Of a stretch of DNA of 64,000 nucleotides, positions 25,853 to 34,542 are shown in pieces; the stretch's first letter is position 1; each line of letters starts with the position of its first letter. The notes under the pieces are model-generated. The model was not told the origin of the DNA, did no database searches, and saw only the letters and a list, made by a program, of their open reading frames with translations. This stretch comes from Robertkochia solimangrovi (lineage in GTDB: Bacteria; Bacteroidota; Bacteroidia; Flavobacteriales; Flavobacteriaceae). The position numbers and the translations under genes were made by a program. The stretch lies in NCBI RefSeq assembly GCF_007279655.1, contig NZ_QKWN01000006.1:62001-126000 (forward strand), given 5' to 3'.

Positions 25853-28852
25853 ATGAAACTAACCAATTACAAGTACAGATCTCCGGGGTTCCCGAGATTT
25901 GGCAACAGGCATGTTCCTATTACTTTATTTATGATGTTACTATCGCTTTACACATTTGCTCAGCAAACGGTAAAGGGAGTAGTTAAAGATCAGAACGGCA
26001 TTCCGATTGCCGGAGCAACCATTATCGAAAAAGGCACTACAGCTAACGGAATCTCAACCGGATTTGACGGGGATTTTGAGATCACAACCTCCTCAGAAAC
26101 AGCAATTCTGATCGTTTCCTATATTGGATTCACAACTCAGGAAGTCCTTGTTAACGGTCAAACCTTCCTGGAAATCACAATGGCGGAAGACACTCAGGAA
26201 CTCGACGAAGTGGTGGTGATCGGTTACGGTACGCAGAAAAAAGCAGATGTGACCAGTGCAGTAGCAACCGTAAAATCAGAAGATTTCATACAGGGTAACG
26301 TTAAGGATGCTGCGCAACTAATACAAGGTAAGGTTGCCGGTTTAACGATTTCAACCCCTTCGGGAGACCCTACTGCAGGATCACAGATCAAACTAAGAGG
26401 TATTTCCTCTCTTACCGGGGGTACAGGCCCCTTGGTTCTTGTAGATGGAGTACCGGGAAGTTTGAATACCGTGGCACCGGAAGATATCGAATCCATTGAT
26501 GTTTTAAAGGATGGTTCTGCAACAGCGATCTATGGTACTCGTGGAACGAATGGTGTGATCATCATTACTACAAAATCCGGGGCCTATAATATGAAACCTA
26601 CCATTGAATACAACGGATATGCCTCGATGTCGATCATTGCCAACGAAATGGATTTTCTAAATGCCGATGAACTTCGTCAGAAATGGGATGAGGGGTATAC
26701 TTTTAACGGAGCGAATTTCGAAGATTTCGGCAGCAGCACTGACTGGGTGGATGAGATCACCAGAAATGCCTATAGCCAGGTGCATAACCTGATCCTGAGA
26801 GGTGGTAATGAAACAACCAACCTGACCGCATCGGTAAACTACAGGGATATCGAAGGTATCTTCCTGAAATCCGACAATAAGAAATATACCGGAAGAGTCA
26901 ATGTGAATCATGCCATGTTCGACAATAAACTGAAAGCCAACATGGGGATCATCGTGAGTGAACAACAATTCAATGCACTTGGAGACGGAACTAGTTTCAA
27001 CCCGTACATTTACCGTCAGGCTTTGATTCGTAACCCCACAGAACCGGTTAAGGACGAGGAAGGCAACTGGTTTGAACGCGATGTTTATTTTTATGACAAC
27101 CCTGTAGGTTATATCGAAGAGACCATAGGGATGAATCGTTACAGAAATGTAAGGTTCGATGCTTCCCTGACTTATGACTTCAATGATCATCTTTCTGTGA
27201 AAGGACTATATACCCGAAAGGGGAATTCGAATATCCGAGGATTCTATCAAACAAAGAACCATGTATCAACCGTAAAATACGGCCAGGATGGGTTCGCTTC
27301 GAGAGGAACCGATGATTATGTTGGTAATTACGGTCAGTTTACACTGGATTACAACCAATCTTTTGGTGATCATCGTTTTACTGGTCTGCTTGGATACAAC
27401 TATGAAGATAATACCAATGAAGGTTTCTGGGCTACCAACAGACGTTTTCCGACGGATGGTTTTACCTATAACAATATCGGAAGTGGTCAGGGATTACAGG
27501 AAGGAGAAGCCGGAATGGGCAGCTATAAGAACTCAGACAAACTTATCGCATTCTTTACCCGTGTCACTTACAATTACGATGATCGTTACCTGTTGATGGC
27601 AAGTTTACGACGAGAAGGATCTTCTCGTTTCGGGGAAGATAACAAATGGGGGTATTTCCCTGGAGTTTCTGCCGGATGGAGAATCAACAACGAATCATTT
27701 ATGGAAAGTGCCACGTGGTTAACCAATTTAAAACTTCGTGCCGGTTTTGGTGTTACCGGAATCAATGCGGGAGCTAATTACCAATCACTGAGCGGACTTA
27801 ATTACGGGAGCTATTTTCTTTATAACGGACAATGGATTCGATCACTGATCCCTTCAAGAAATGCGAATCCTGACCTGAAATGGGAAAAAAAGGAAGAAAT
27901 CAATATCGGACTTGATTTTGGAATACTTAGTGACAGAATCACAGGGTCTATCGACTATTACAACAGACGTACGAACGACGCACTTTACAATTACAGTGTA
28001 CCAACCCCGCCGTATTTTTATGGAACCATAGCAGCAAACGTTGCAGAAGTTAAGAATACCGGTCTTGAATTCCTTCTAAATGTTACACCATTCCAGACTG
28101 AGAACTTCAACTGGACCGCAAACCTGACGTATTCCACCAATACGAATGAGATCGTTTCTTTATCAAATGATGAATTCCAACTTACCAATGATTTCTTCGA
28201 TGAAGGCTATACAGGAGAACCGATCCAGATCAGTACTCACCGTGTTCAGGAAGGACAGCCTATCGGGAATTTCTTCGGATGGAAGAGTGTGGATATTACA
28301 GAAGATGGTATATGGCTCATCGAAACCCCGGATGGTGAAATCATTCCGGCAACAGAAGCCTCTACCGATGACCGTCAGGTTCTAGGGAATGGATTGCCAA
28401 AAAGCTATTTCAGCTGGAACAATACCGTGCGCTATAAAAACTGGGATTTTAACATAAACCTCCGAGGAGCTTTTGACTATCAGATTCTTAACTTCTCAAG
28501 AATGTTCTATGAAAACCCAACTATTAGCTATAATGTTCTTGACTCTGCCTTCGACGAGGTATATGGCAAGGCAGTATTGAGTGATGTACAGCGTTATGTT
28601 AGTTATTATGTTGAGGATGGTGATTTCCTGAAGATCGATAATGTGACTATCGGATATACGTTACCAAAGGATGTATTGAAATTTGCCAAAGATTTCAGGA
28701 TCTATGCGACCGGACTTAATCTTGCTACCTTCACCAGCTACAAAGGGATCGACCCGGAGGTGAACAGAGACGGACTTTCACCGGGAAATGACGACAGAGA
28801 TAAATATCCATCCACCACTACTTTCAGTGTGGGCTTAAACTTTACCTTATAA
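25853..28852 (+). CDS. SusC/RagA TonB-linked outer-membrane transporter
   Basis: A 999-residue transporter without an STN domain, so it is not a FecR transducer. The N-terminus MKLTNYKYRSPGFPRF precedes a hydrophobic segment ending YTFAQQ. A carboxypeptidase-regulatory-like domain covers about 40-115. The SusC hallmark EVVVIGYGTQKKADVT (about 117-133) leads into the plug (to about 240), and the barrel continues to the C-terminal FSVGLNFTL. It would form the outer-membrane pore for oligomers released by the divergent hydrolases. SusD follows after 11 bases. Regulation likely runs through the divergent region with its AACACT elements. Confidence 0.95.
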   Translation: MKLTNYKYRSPGFPRFGNRHVPITLFMMLLSLYTFAQQTVKGVVKDQNGIPIAGATIIEKGTTANGISTGFDGDFEITTSSETAILIVSYIGFTTQEVLVNGQTFLEITMAEDTQELDEVVVIGYGTQKKADVTSAVATVKSEDFIQGNVKDAAQLIQGKVAGLTISTPSGDPTAGSQIKLRGISSLTGGTGPLVLVDGVPGSLNTVAPEDIESIDVLKDGSATAIYGTRGTNGVIIITTKSGAYNMKPTIEYNGYASMSIIANEMDFLNADELRQKWDEGYTFNGANFEDFGSSTDWVDEITRNAYSQVHNLILRGGNETTNLTASVNYRDIEGIFLKSDNKKYTGRVNVNHAMFDNKLKANMGIIVSEQQFNALGDGTSFNPYIYRQALIRNPTEPVKDEEGNWFERDVYFYDNPVGYIEETIGMNRYRNVRFDASLTYDFNDHLSVKGLYTRKGNSNIRGFYQTKNHVSTVKYGQDGFASRGTDDYVGNYGQFTLDYNQSFGDHRFTGLLGYNYEDNTNEGFWATNRRFPTDGFTYNNIGSGQGLQEGEAGMGSYKNSDKLIAFFTRVTYNYDDRYLLMASLRREGSSRFGEDNKWGYFPGVSAGWRINNESFMESATWLTNLKLRAGFGVTGINAGANYQSLSGLNYGSYFLYNGQWIRSLIPSRNANPDLKWEKKEEINIGLDFGILSDRITGSIDYYNRRTNDALYNYSVPTPPYFYGTIAANVAEVKNTGLEFLLNVTPFQTENFNWTANLTYSTNTNEIVSLSNDEFQLTNDFFDEGYTGEPIQISTHRVQEGQPIGNFFGWKSVDITEDGIWLIETPDGEIIPATEASTDDRQVLGNGLPKSYFSWNNTVRYKNWDFNINLRGAFDYQILNFSRMFYENPTISYNVLDSAFDEVYGKAVLSDVQRYVSYYVEDGDFLKIDNVTIGYTLPKDVLKFAKDFRIYATGLNLATFTSYKGIDPEVNRDGLSPGNDDRDKYPSTTTFSVGLNFTL

Positions 28853-28863
28853 AAATTAGAACT

Positions 28864-30459
28864 ATGAGAACCTTAATATACAGAACCCATACGCTTAAGA
28901 AACTAGCTCTTAGTTTGACTGTATTCAGTCTGGTAATTACCGGCTGTACCGACCTGGACGAGGAAGTATTTTCAGAAGTTACTGAAGAATCCTTTGTTCC
29001 AGCAGAATCTGATATCGTGTCAGTAATGGCCTCTGCATACACACCCTTGCGATATGTAATGGACTGGCAGGGTTATTTTGATGTTCAGGAAGAACCTGCA
29101 GACATGATCGTCACTCCTACCCGCCCGAATGGATGGGATGATGGTGGAACCTATAAAAGAATGCACTTCCACAACTGGGATAATACTCAGTGGCAACCGA
29201 GAAATACCTGGATCAATTGTTTCAATGGAATCAACAGTGTAAACCGGGTAATTCTTCAAATTGAAAATGGACAACTTCCTGTCAGTGAAGAACAGGCTAC
29301 TTCTATAATTGCAGAAATGAGAGCATTGAGAGCTTTGTATTATTCCATGCTGGTAGACACTCATGGAAATGTACCGATCATCGCATCCTATTCCGACGAG
29401 CTACCGGTTCAGAGTAGTCGTTCTGAAGTCTATGATTTCATCGTTTCTGAACTGAGTGCAGTAATCTCTTCTTTACCGGAAGAAGTAGATCAGTCTACAT
29501 ATGGTCGCGTTACCAAATGGACCGCATATCAGATTCTTGCCCGGGTTTACCTGAATGCTGAAGTATATACAGGTACCGCACAATGGCAAAAATGTATCGA
29601 AGCCTGTGACATGATCATCAATAGTGGTCAATACACATTATCTTCCTCGTACAGTGATATCTTCAGTGCACAAAATGAAAATAATGCGGAACTGGTTTTC
29701 GCTATTCCTTATGATCAGATCTACGCAGGTCAATTCAACGCTCATATGAAGATGTTACTACCAGATCACAGATTGGTATTTGGAATGGAATCTCAACCTT
29801 GGGGTGGCTCCAGCTGTAATCCTCAATTTATCGATAGTTATGATCCTAATGACAAAAGACTTACTGATACCTGGCTGCAGGGAGACCAGCTAAATGCCTC
29901 CGATGGAAGTGTGGTTATGACTTTGGTAAAGGAAATGCCAAGCATCTATTTCTGTGAGTTTACCGAGGGATACCGATGTGGAAAATATCAGATCGAACCG
30001 GGAGCAACCGGTGCGCTTAATAACGATTTTCCTTTTATGCGTTATACAGAAGTTCTCATGATGAAGGCTGAATCATTGCTTCGTACCGGTCAGGGAGCGG
30101 CTGCTGCTGAACTGGTATCCACTGTACGTGAACGATCTTTTGACAATCCTGCAGATGCCGTTGTTACTGCTGAAGAACTGAGTGGAGATACGACCGTTGC
30201 CTATGGAACGCTCGCTGAAGATGGAAGTATCGACGAAGCCGGTGACCAGAGTCCGGTAGCTTACGGTAGATTCCTCGACGAACTTGGGTGGGAATTTGCC
30301 GCAGAAGCCAAAAGAAGAACTGATCTAATCCGATTCGGTGTGTATCAAACAAAAAACTGGTATAACCATACCCCTAAAGGTGATTATACAACCTTATTCC
30401 CTATAGGTTTGGAAGAATTAAATACAAATTCAAATTTACAGCAAAACCCCGGATACTAA
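28864..30459 (+). CDS. RagB/SusD family substrate-binding lipoprotein
   Basis: A 531-residue lipoprotein (lipobox ITGC, Cys28) with the SusD start CTDLDEEVFSEVTEESF. The helical TPR-like core is rich in Trp and Tyr in the binding region (DWQGYFDVQEEPAD, FNGINSVNRVI). The C-terminus has the family's EFAAEAKRRTDLIRFG block and ends NLQQNPGY. It would form the lid of the SusC transporter encoded 11 bases upstream. It is followed by a terminator, so the unit is just susC-susD. Confidence 0.93.
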   Translation: MRTLIYRTHTLKKLALSLTVFSLVITGCTDLDEEVFSEVTEESFVPAESDIVSVMASAYTPLRYVMDWQGYFDVQEEPADMIVTPTRPNGWDDGGTYKRMHFHNWDNTQWQPRNTWINCFNGINSVNRVILQIENGQLPVSEEQATSIIAEMRALRALYYSMLVDTHGNVPIIASYSDELPVQSSRSEVYDFIVSELSAVISSLPEEVDQSTYGRVTKWTAYQILARVYLNAEVYTGTAQWQKCIEACDMIINSGQYTLSSSYSDIFSAQNENNAELVFAIPYDQIYAGQFNAHMKMLLPDHRLVFGMESQPWGGSSCNPQFIDSYDPNDKRLTDTWLQGDQLNASDGSVVMTLVKEMPSIYFCEFTEGYRCGKYQIEPGATGALNNDFPFMRYTEVLMMKAESLLRTGQGAAAAELVSTVRERSFDNPADAVVTAEELSGDTTVAYGTLAEDGSIDEAGDQSPVAYGRFLDELGWEFAAEAKRRTDLIRFGVYQTKNWYNHTPKGDYTTLFPIGLEELNTNSNLQQNPGY

Positions 30460-30507
30460 TAATTCCGGAGTTAGTTTACCTATCAAGTTATAGGTGTGTT
30501 TTTTACG

Positions 30508-30540
30508 AGAGGATGTCCGGATGGACATCCTTTTTTATTT
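30508..30540 (+). terminator. Terminator of the susCD unit
   Basis: AGGATGTCC-GGAT-GGACATCCT (30510-30531) is a perfect 9-bp stem with a GGAT loop, followed on the plus strand by TTTTTTATTTT. It lies between the convergent susD and AraC genes. Confidence 0.88.
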
Positions 30541-31380
30541 TCAGAACTGACTTCTGTATTGTGAAGGGGTTACCCCTTTCAGTTCTTTAAACTTTCGGTT
30601 GAAATTCGTTATGTTCTGAAAGCCACAAAGCTCAGCCACCGATGCGATTGGCATATCTTTATTTTTATAAAGCAACTTGCAGGCATTCTCGATCCTGATC
30701 TCGATCAGGAATTGAAAGAAGGTTTTATTGGTACGCTTTTTAAAATACCTGCAAAAAGCATTTCTGGTCATGCTGGCTTTTTCAGCGATCTCTTCCAAAC
30801 TGATCTGTTCATGAAAATTCTCCATGGCATGCTGGAAAACCGCACTCATACGCTTACCCTCATCATCCGTGTATTTCTTTCCGTAAACGAATGTTGACAG
30901 TTTGCTTCGCTTAGCGTTCATTATGGTATCAATGATGTTCAATAAAGACGCAACCCGCTTTATTCGGTTCATCCGATGTAATTTATTGAATCTGATCGCC
31001 AGCTTCTTAGAGGCAGGCAATATCAATCCTAATTCCGATTCTTTGAAGAACGCCTCCATTTCACGAAGTTCAGGAGAATTGAAAAAATCTCTTCCAAAAG
31101 AATTTCTGGTAAAGAAGAGTGTCAGCATTACCGAATCCGGAGACATGTCCGGATCACTTTTAAAAACGTGAGGTACATTACCACCGATGACCAACACATC
31201 ATTAGGTTCATAACTACTGATCGTATCCCCTACAATGATGCTTCCATATCCTTTGACAATATAACTGATCTGTATCTCCTCATGCTGATGGAGCTGATCA
31301 TAGAAAACATCAACCCTGTCTTCCTGGTAAACCAGCGATTGTTGTTCCTGTTTCGGGATCTTAAAAGGTAAGACTTTCAC
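30541..31380 (-). CDS. AraC family transcriptional regulator
   Basis: A 279-residue regulator. The N-terminal half is a cupin-like sensor (HQHEEIQISYIVKGYG, then NVPHVF). The C-terminal 100 residues are the double helix-turn-helix of AraC/XylS proteins, with LEEIAEKASMTRNAFCRYFK and the second signature GFQNITNFNRKFKELKGVTP. The cupin His residues would form the ligand site. It is convergent with susD and next to the arabinose-related hydrolases, so it is the best local candidate to bind the AACACT elements. That link is inference. It has its own promoter, since a terminator lies upstream of it. Confidence 0.93.
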   Translation of the reverse strand: MKVLPFKIPKQEQQSLVYQEDRVDVFYDQLHQHEEIQISYIVKGYGSIIVGDTISSYEPNDVLVIGGNVPHVFKSDPDMSPDSVMLTLFFTRNSFGRDFFNSPELREMEAFFKESELGLILPASKKLAIRFNKLHRMNRIKRVASLLNIIDTIMNAKRSKLSTFVYGKKYTDDEGKRMSAVFQHAMENFHEQISLEEIAEKASMTRNAFCRYFKKRTNKTFFQFLIEIRIENACKLLYKNKDMPIASVAELCGFQNITNFNRKFKELKGVTPSQYRSQF

Positions 31381-31451
31381 GGGATAGAATTGATTTGCGA
31401 GGTTAACAATGGGTAAAGATAACCAAATTCAAATCATCATACATAGCGGTG

Positions 31452-31492
31452 ATAAAGAAAACACCCCGGATCTATTCGTTAGCCGGGGTGTT
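31452..31492 (-). terminator. Terminator of the S9 peptidase gene
   Basis: AACACCCCGG (31460-31469) and CCGGGGTGTT (31483-31492) form a perfect 10-bp GC-rich stem. On the minus strand TTCTTTATC follows. It lies 14 bases past the S9 stop. Confidence 0.8.
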
Positions 31493-31505
31493 ATAATTCA
31501 AAGAA

Positions 31506-34310
31506 TTACTTATAGGTTTTTTTAAGTTCAGTCTGCTGTGTATCATAAGGAACACTTTTCACCATCCAGTCCTGGGAAGGCTCTCCCTTCAGGTAATGAC
31601 CGAACCATTGCAGAATACGTTGCTGGTAATCGATGCGATTCTTATCCTCTCTCAAGCCATGGCCTTCCTTAGCGTATACCAATAAAACAAAATCTTTTCC
31701 GGCTCGTCTTGCTGCATTATAATAAGCAAGTCCCTGAGACCAGTTTACATTGGTATCGTTATCTCCTACTTCAAATAAAAGCGGTGTATTCAATTTCTCG
31801 ATCTGCATAACCGATGAATTTTTCAAATACCGGTCTGCATCAACCCATGGAGCTACTTCCATACGTTCCTGACCTACTTCAAAATGATTGTTCTCAGGCG
31901 CCCCCCTGAAACCAGGTGTGATCGCCAGATTCATACTGATCAGATCGGTTAGTCCGGCTCCTGCAACACAAGCCGCAAAAATATCGGTTTGGGTAGGTAC
32001 GAAACCAGCCTGATAACCTCCCCATGAATGGCCGATGAGGCCAACCTTTTCTTCATCCACATCTCCTTTTTCGACAATAGAAGCTACGGCAAGTTCTAAA
32101 TTACGGGTTGAAGAAACTCCCGGATTTCCCGCTTCAAACTCTATATCGGGATTAAAAACGAAATAACCGTTCTGCACCCAAATAGTGGTATTATAATAAT
32201 CGTTCTTCGCAGGTGTGATATACCTGTGCAGATTTCTGGAAAGTTTTTCATAGATATAGGTGATCATCGGGTATTTTTTCCCCTTTTCGTAGTTCGCCGG
32301 ATAATACAAGACTCCCTGAGCCTCCTTCCCCATCGCATTCGTATATCGAACCAATTCTGCTTTACCCCAGGCGAACTCCGATTGAAACGGATTCAATGCG
32401 GTAATCTTTTCAGAGCTCTTAAAATCGGAATCGGCCACATAGATATCCGGTGCCTTTTCGTAGGTCGAACGAGAGTAAGTAATCATATCATTATCTTCAT
32501 CATATCCTCCAAAACCAACGCTCTCCGGTTCATAAATAAGTGTCCTTACGGTTCCATCTTTTTTCAATTTCGCTAATCCGCTACTTTTGTCATTTTCATT
32601 GAACATGCTGAAAAATATCGGGTCCTTATCTTTCAACGGCTCCGTTGAATACCGGTATTGAGCATCACGATAAACGATTCCGGAGGCAGCTCCATCAGTA
32701 AGGCGCTTCATTTTACCATTGACAGATAACTGCCAAACATCGAATTCTGAATAAAGCAGACACGATTTTCCATTCTCAAACCATCCCCCAAACCCGTACG
32801 CTGGTTGCTGCGGTACCGGGTGATCATTATTATGGTCTGTAAAGGATATATTCAACCCCTCCGTTACATTAAGAGACGATTCTTTTTGCAGGTCATATAG
32901 ATGTAAAGCATCATCTTTAAGGTACACGAAGTATCGGTTCTTCGGATCCACAGTAAAAGCCGAATGAACATCTTCCAATAGCTTTTTCTTTTCTCCGGAA
33001 TTCACCTCCACCAAATAGATATCTGTACTGGGACGTCCAAACATCGCTTCGAAATCATAAGGGGTTCCGTCATAGCCGATCAGTCTATCATTATTCACCT
33101 GTAAATTAATACGTTCGGTCAGTTCATCCTCAAGAATTTTCATCGAACCATTGTCCCTGAACCACACACATAACTGTGGCGTACGACTACTTTTATAGGA
33201 GCTCGCTTTTTGCTGACTTATCGTCATCCGATCCTTACTGTTCCATACATCAACCGCCGGTGCCTCCTCGTATTGAAATGTATATGGAGCCGGATCAACT
33301 GAGCCGTGATCAGCATTATTTTCAGCCACTTCTTCCTGCTCCTTATCCTTTGTGTTCACCTTTTCATTCCTCACCATTATATTGAAGAAAACACGCTTTC
33401 CATCTTCAGAAAATCTCAGGTTATCTGACATCACCCGATATCCTTCCGGGAATTCGCTCATCAACTTCTGATCAAAGATCACCGGATCAGTTGCATTTTG
33501 CGGGTCATTCCAGGTAAGAATATTAAAAGTCACCTCCTCATAGGAGTCATCTTCCACCTTTGTTAGTACGACCAAAGTTTCACCCTCATTAACCCAACGC
33601 AATCCGGAATACTCTTTCGGTTCCTTATCAAGAACCTGAAGTATACCTTTTTCCAGGTCAAATAATTGAAGGGCATTTGCTTCCTTATCTGATGAAGAAA
33701 GTGTCATCGCTAACAGATCAGTCTCATCCTTCCAGGCAAAATCTTCCACATTTCCAAAGGAAACCTCCTTCTGTGTATCCAGGTTTTTAATCAGTAATAC
33801 TTTGTTTTTATCCTTTCCTTTTTTATATGCAAGGTAGTTACCCGTAGGACTGAATTGAAAATTATCAGCATCCTGAAACTCTACAGTTTTCCATGAGCTC
33901 AGATCGACCAATGTATATTTCAAAGGAATAGGTTTCTTACTCTTCCTCAATTTTTTTACTTCTTCACCGGGTACTGCATTTACATAGAGGAACCATTTCC
34001 CGTCTTCCGAAAAAACACCGTTACTACTGTTCATTATAAGGGTATCCTTCTCCTTTTGAAGATCTCTGAGCAATAATTTATAATCTCCTCCCCGGTTTGA
34101 GATCTCAACACTGATCCAGTTTCCATCTGATGATAGTTTCCCTCCTCGAGAAGATTCCCATCGGTCGTAATTGTCAGGTGTAATAATCTTGCCGGAAGTG
34201 GAATTCTGATCACTCTGGCCAGCTACACCTGAAGCAAAAGTAAGACTCATCAACAAAGGGAGTCCGAATAATTGCTTTCGCCATGGTTGGTATGCTTTGA
34301 TTTTTGTCAT
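31506..34310 (-). CDS. S9 family peptidase (prolyl oligopeptidase-like), long form
   Basis: A 934-residue secreted peptidase with a signal peptide ending VAGQS. A long N-terminal propeller region covers about 40-640 and contains an acidic insert near KDKEQEEVAENNADHG. The C-terminal alpha/beta hydrolase has Ser762 in GHSWGGYQ, Asp about 852 in GDNDTNV and His884 in EGHGL. The sequence resembles the large S9 group often called glutamyl- or acylaminoacyl-type peptidases. It does not share the GTSAGG elbow of the other S9 enzyme in this window, so the two probably differ in specificity. It has its own terminator and lies 232 bases downstream of the PhoD-like gene. Confidence 0.9.
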   Translation of the reverse strand: MTKIKAYQPWRKQLFGLPLLMSLTFASGVAGQSDQNSTSGKIITPDNYDRWESSRGGKLSSDGNWISVEISNRGGDYKLLLRDLQKEKDTLIMNSSNGVFSEDGKWFLYVNAVPGEEVKKLRKSKKPIPLKYTLVDLSSWKTVEFQDADNFQFSPTGNYLAYKKGKDKNKVLLIKNLDTQKEVSFGNVEDFAWKDETDLLAMTLSSSDKEANALQLFDLEKGILQVLDKEPKEYSGLRWVNEGETLVVLTKVEDDSYEEVTFNILTWNDPQNATDPVIFDQKLMSEFPEGYRVMSDNLRFSEDGKRVFFNIMVRNEKVNTKDKEQEEVAENNADHGSVDPAPYTFQYEEAPAVDVWNSKDRMTISQQKASSYKSSRTPQLCVWFRDNGSMKILEDELTERINLQVNNDRLIGYDGTPYDFEAMFGRPSTDIYLVEVNSGEKKKLLEDVHSAFTVDPKNRYFVYLKDDALHLYDLQKESSLNVTEGLNISFTDHNNDHPVPQQPAYGFGGWFENGKSCLLYSEFDVWQLSVNGKMKRLTDGAASGIVYRDAQYRYSTEPLKDKDPIFFSMFNENDKSSGLAKLKKDGTVRTLIYEPESVGFGGYDEDNDMITYSRSTYEKAPDIYVADSDFKSSEKITALNPFQSEFAWGKAELVRYTNAMGKEAQGVLYYPANYEKGKKYPMITYIYEKLSRNLHRYITPAKNDYYNTTIWVQNGYFVFNPDIEFEAGNPGVSSTRNLELAVASIVEKGDVDEEKVGLIGHSWGGYQAGFVPTQTDIFAACVAGAGLTDLISMNLAITPGFRGAPENNHFEVGQERMEVAPWVDADRYLKNSSVMQIEKLNTPLLFEVGDNDTNVNWSQGLAYYNAARRAGKDFVLLVYAKEGHGLREDKNRIDYQQRILQWFGHYLKGEPSQDWMVKSVPYDTQQTELKKTYK

Positions 34311-34542
34311 AGTACTATTATGAGTAAATATTAATTTGTCTTCAGTAGCCTAACGCATGAAACTTTATATTCCCTTAAAATTCTTTTCCACTTTTATAAA
34401 GATTTAACATTTTCCTTTTAAAAATGCCATTGAAAAGTGATTTGAAGAATACAGTTCCTGAAGTCTGCATTAAATTACAAGAAATCAGGATAATGTCCAT
34501 ACAAAAGAGAAAATCTAACCTAAATCACTTATTTCTGATCAT

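Noticed and set aside
34435-34530. Inverted repeat AAGTGATTT/AAATCACTT with a 78-base spacer
   Set aside because: The arms are short and AT-rich with a long spacer. Chance pairing is likely.
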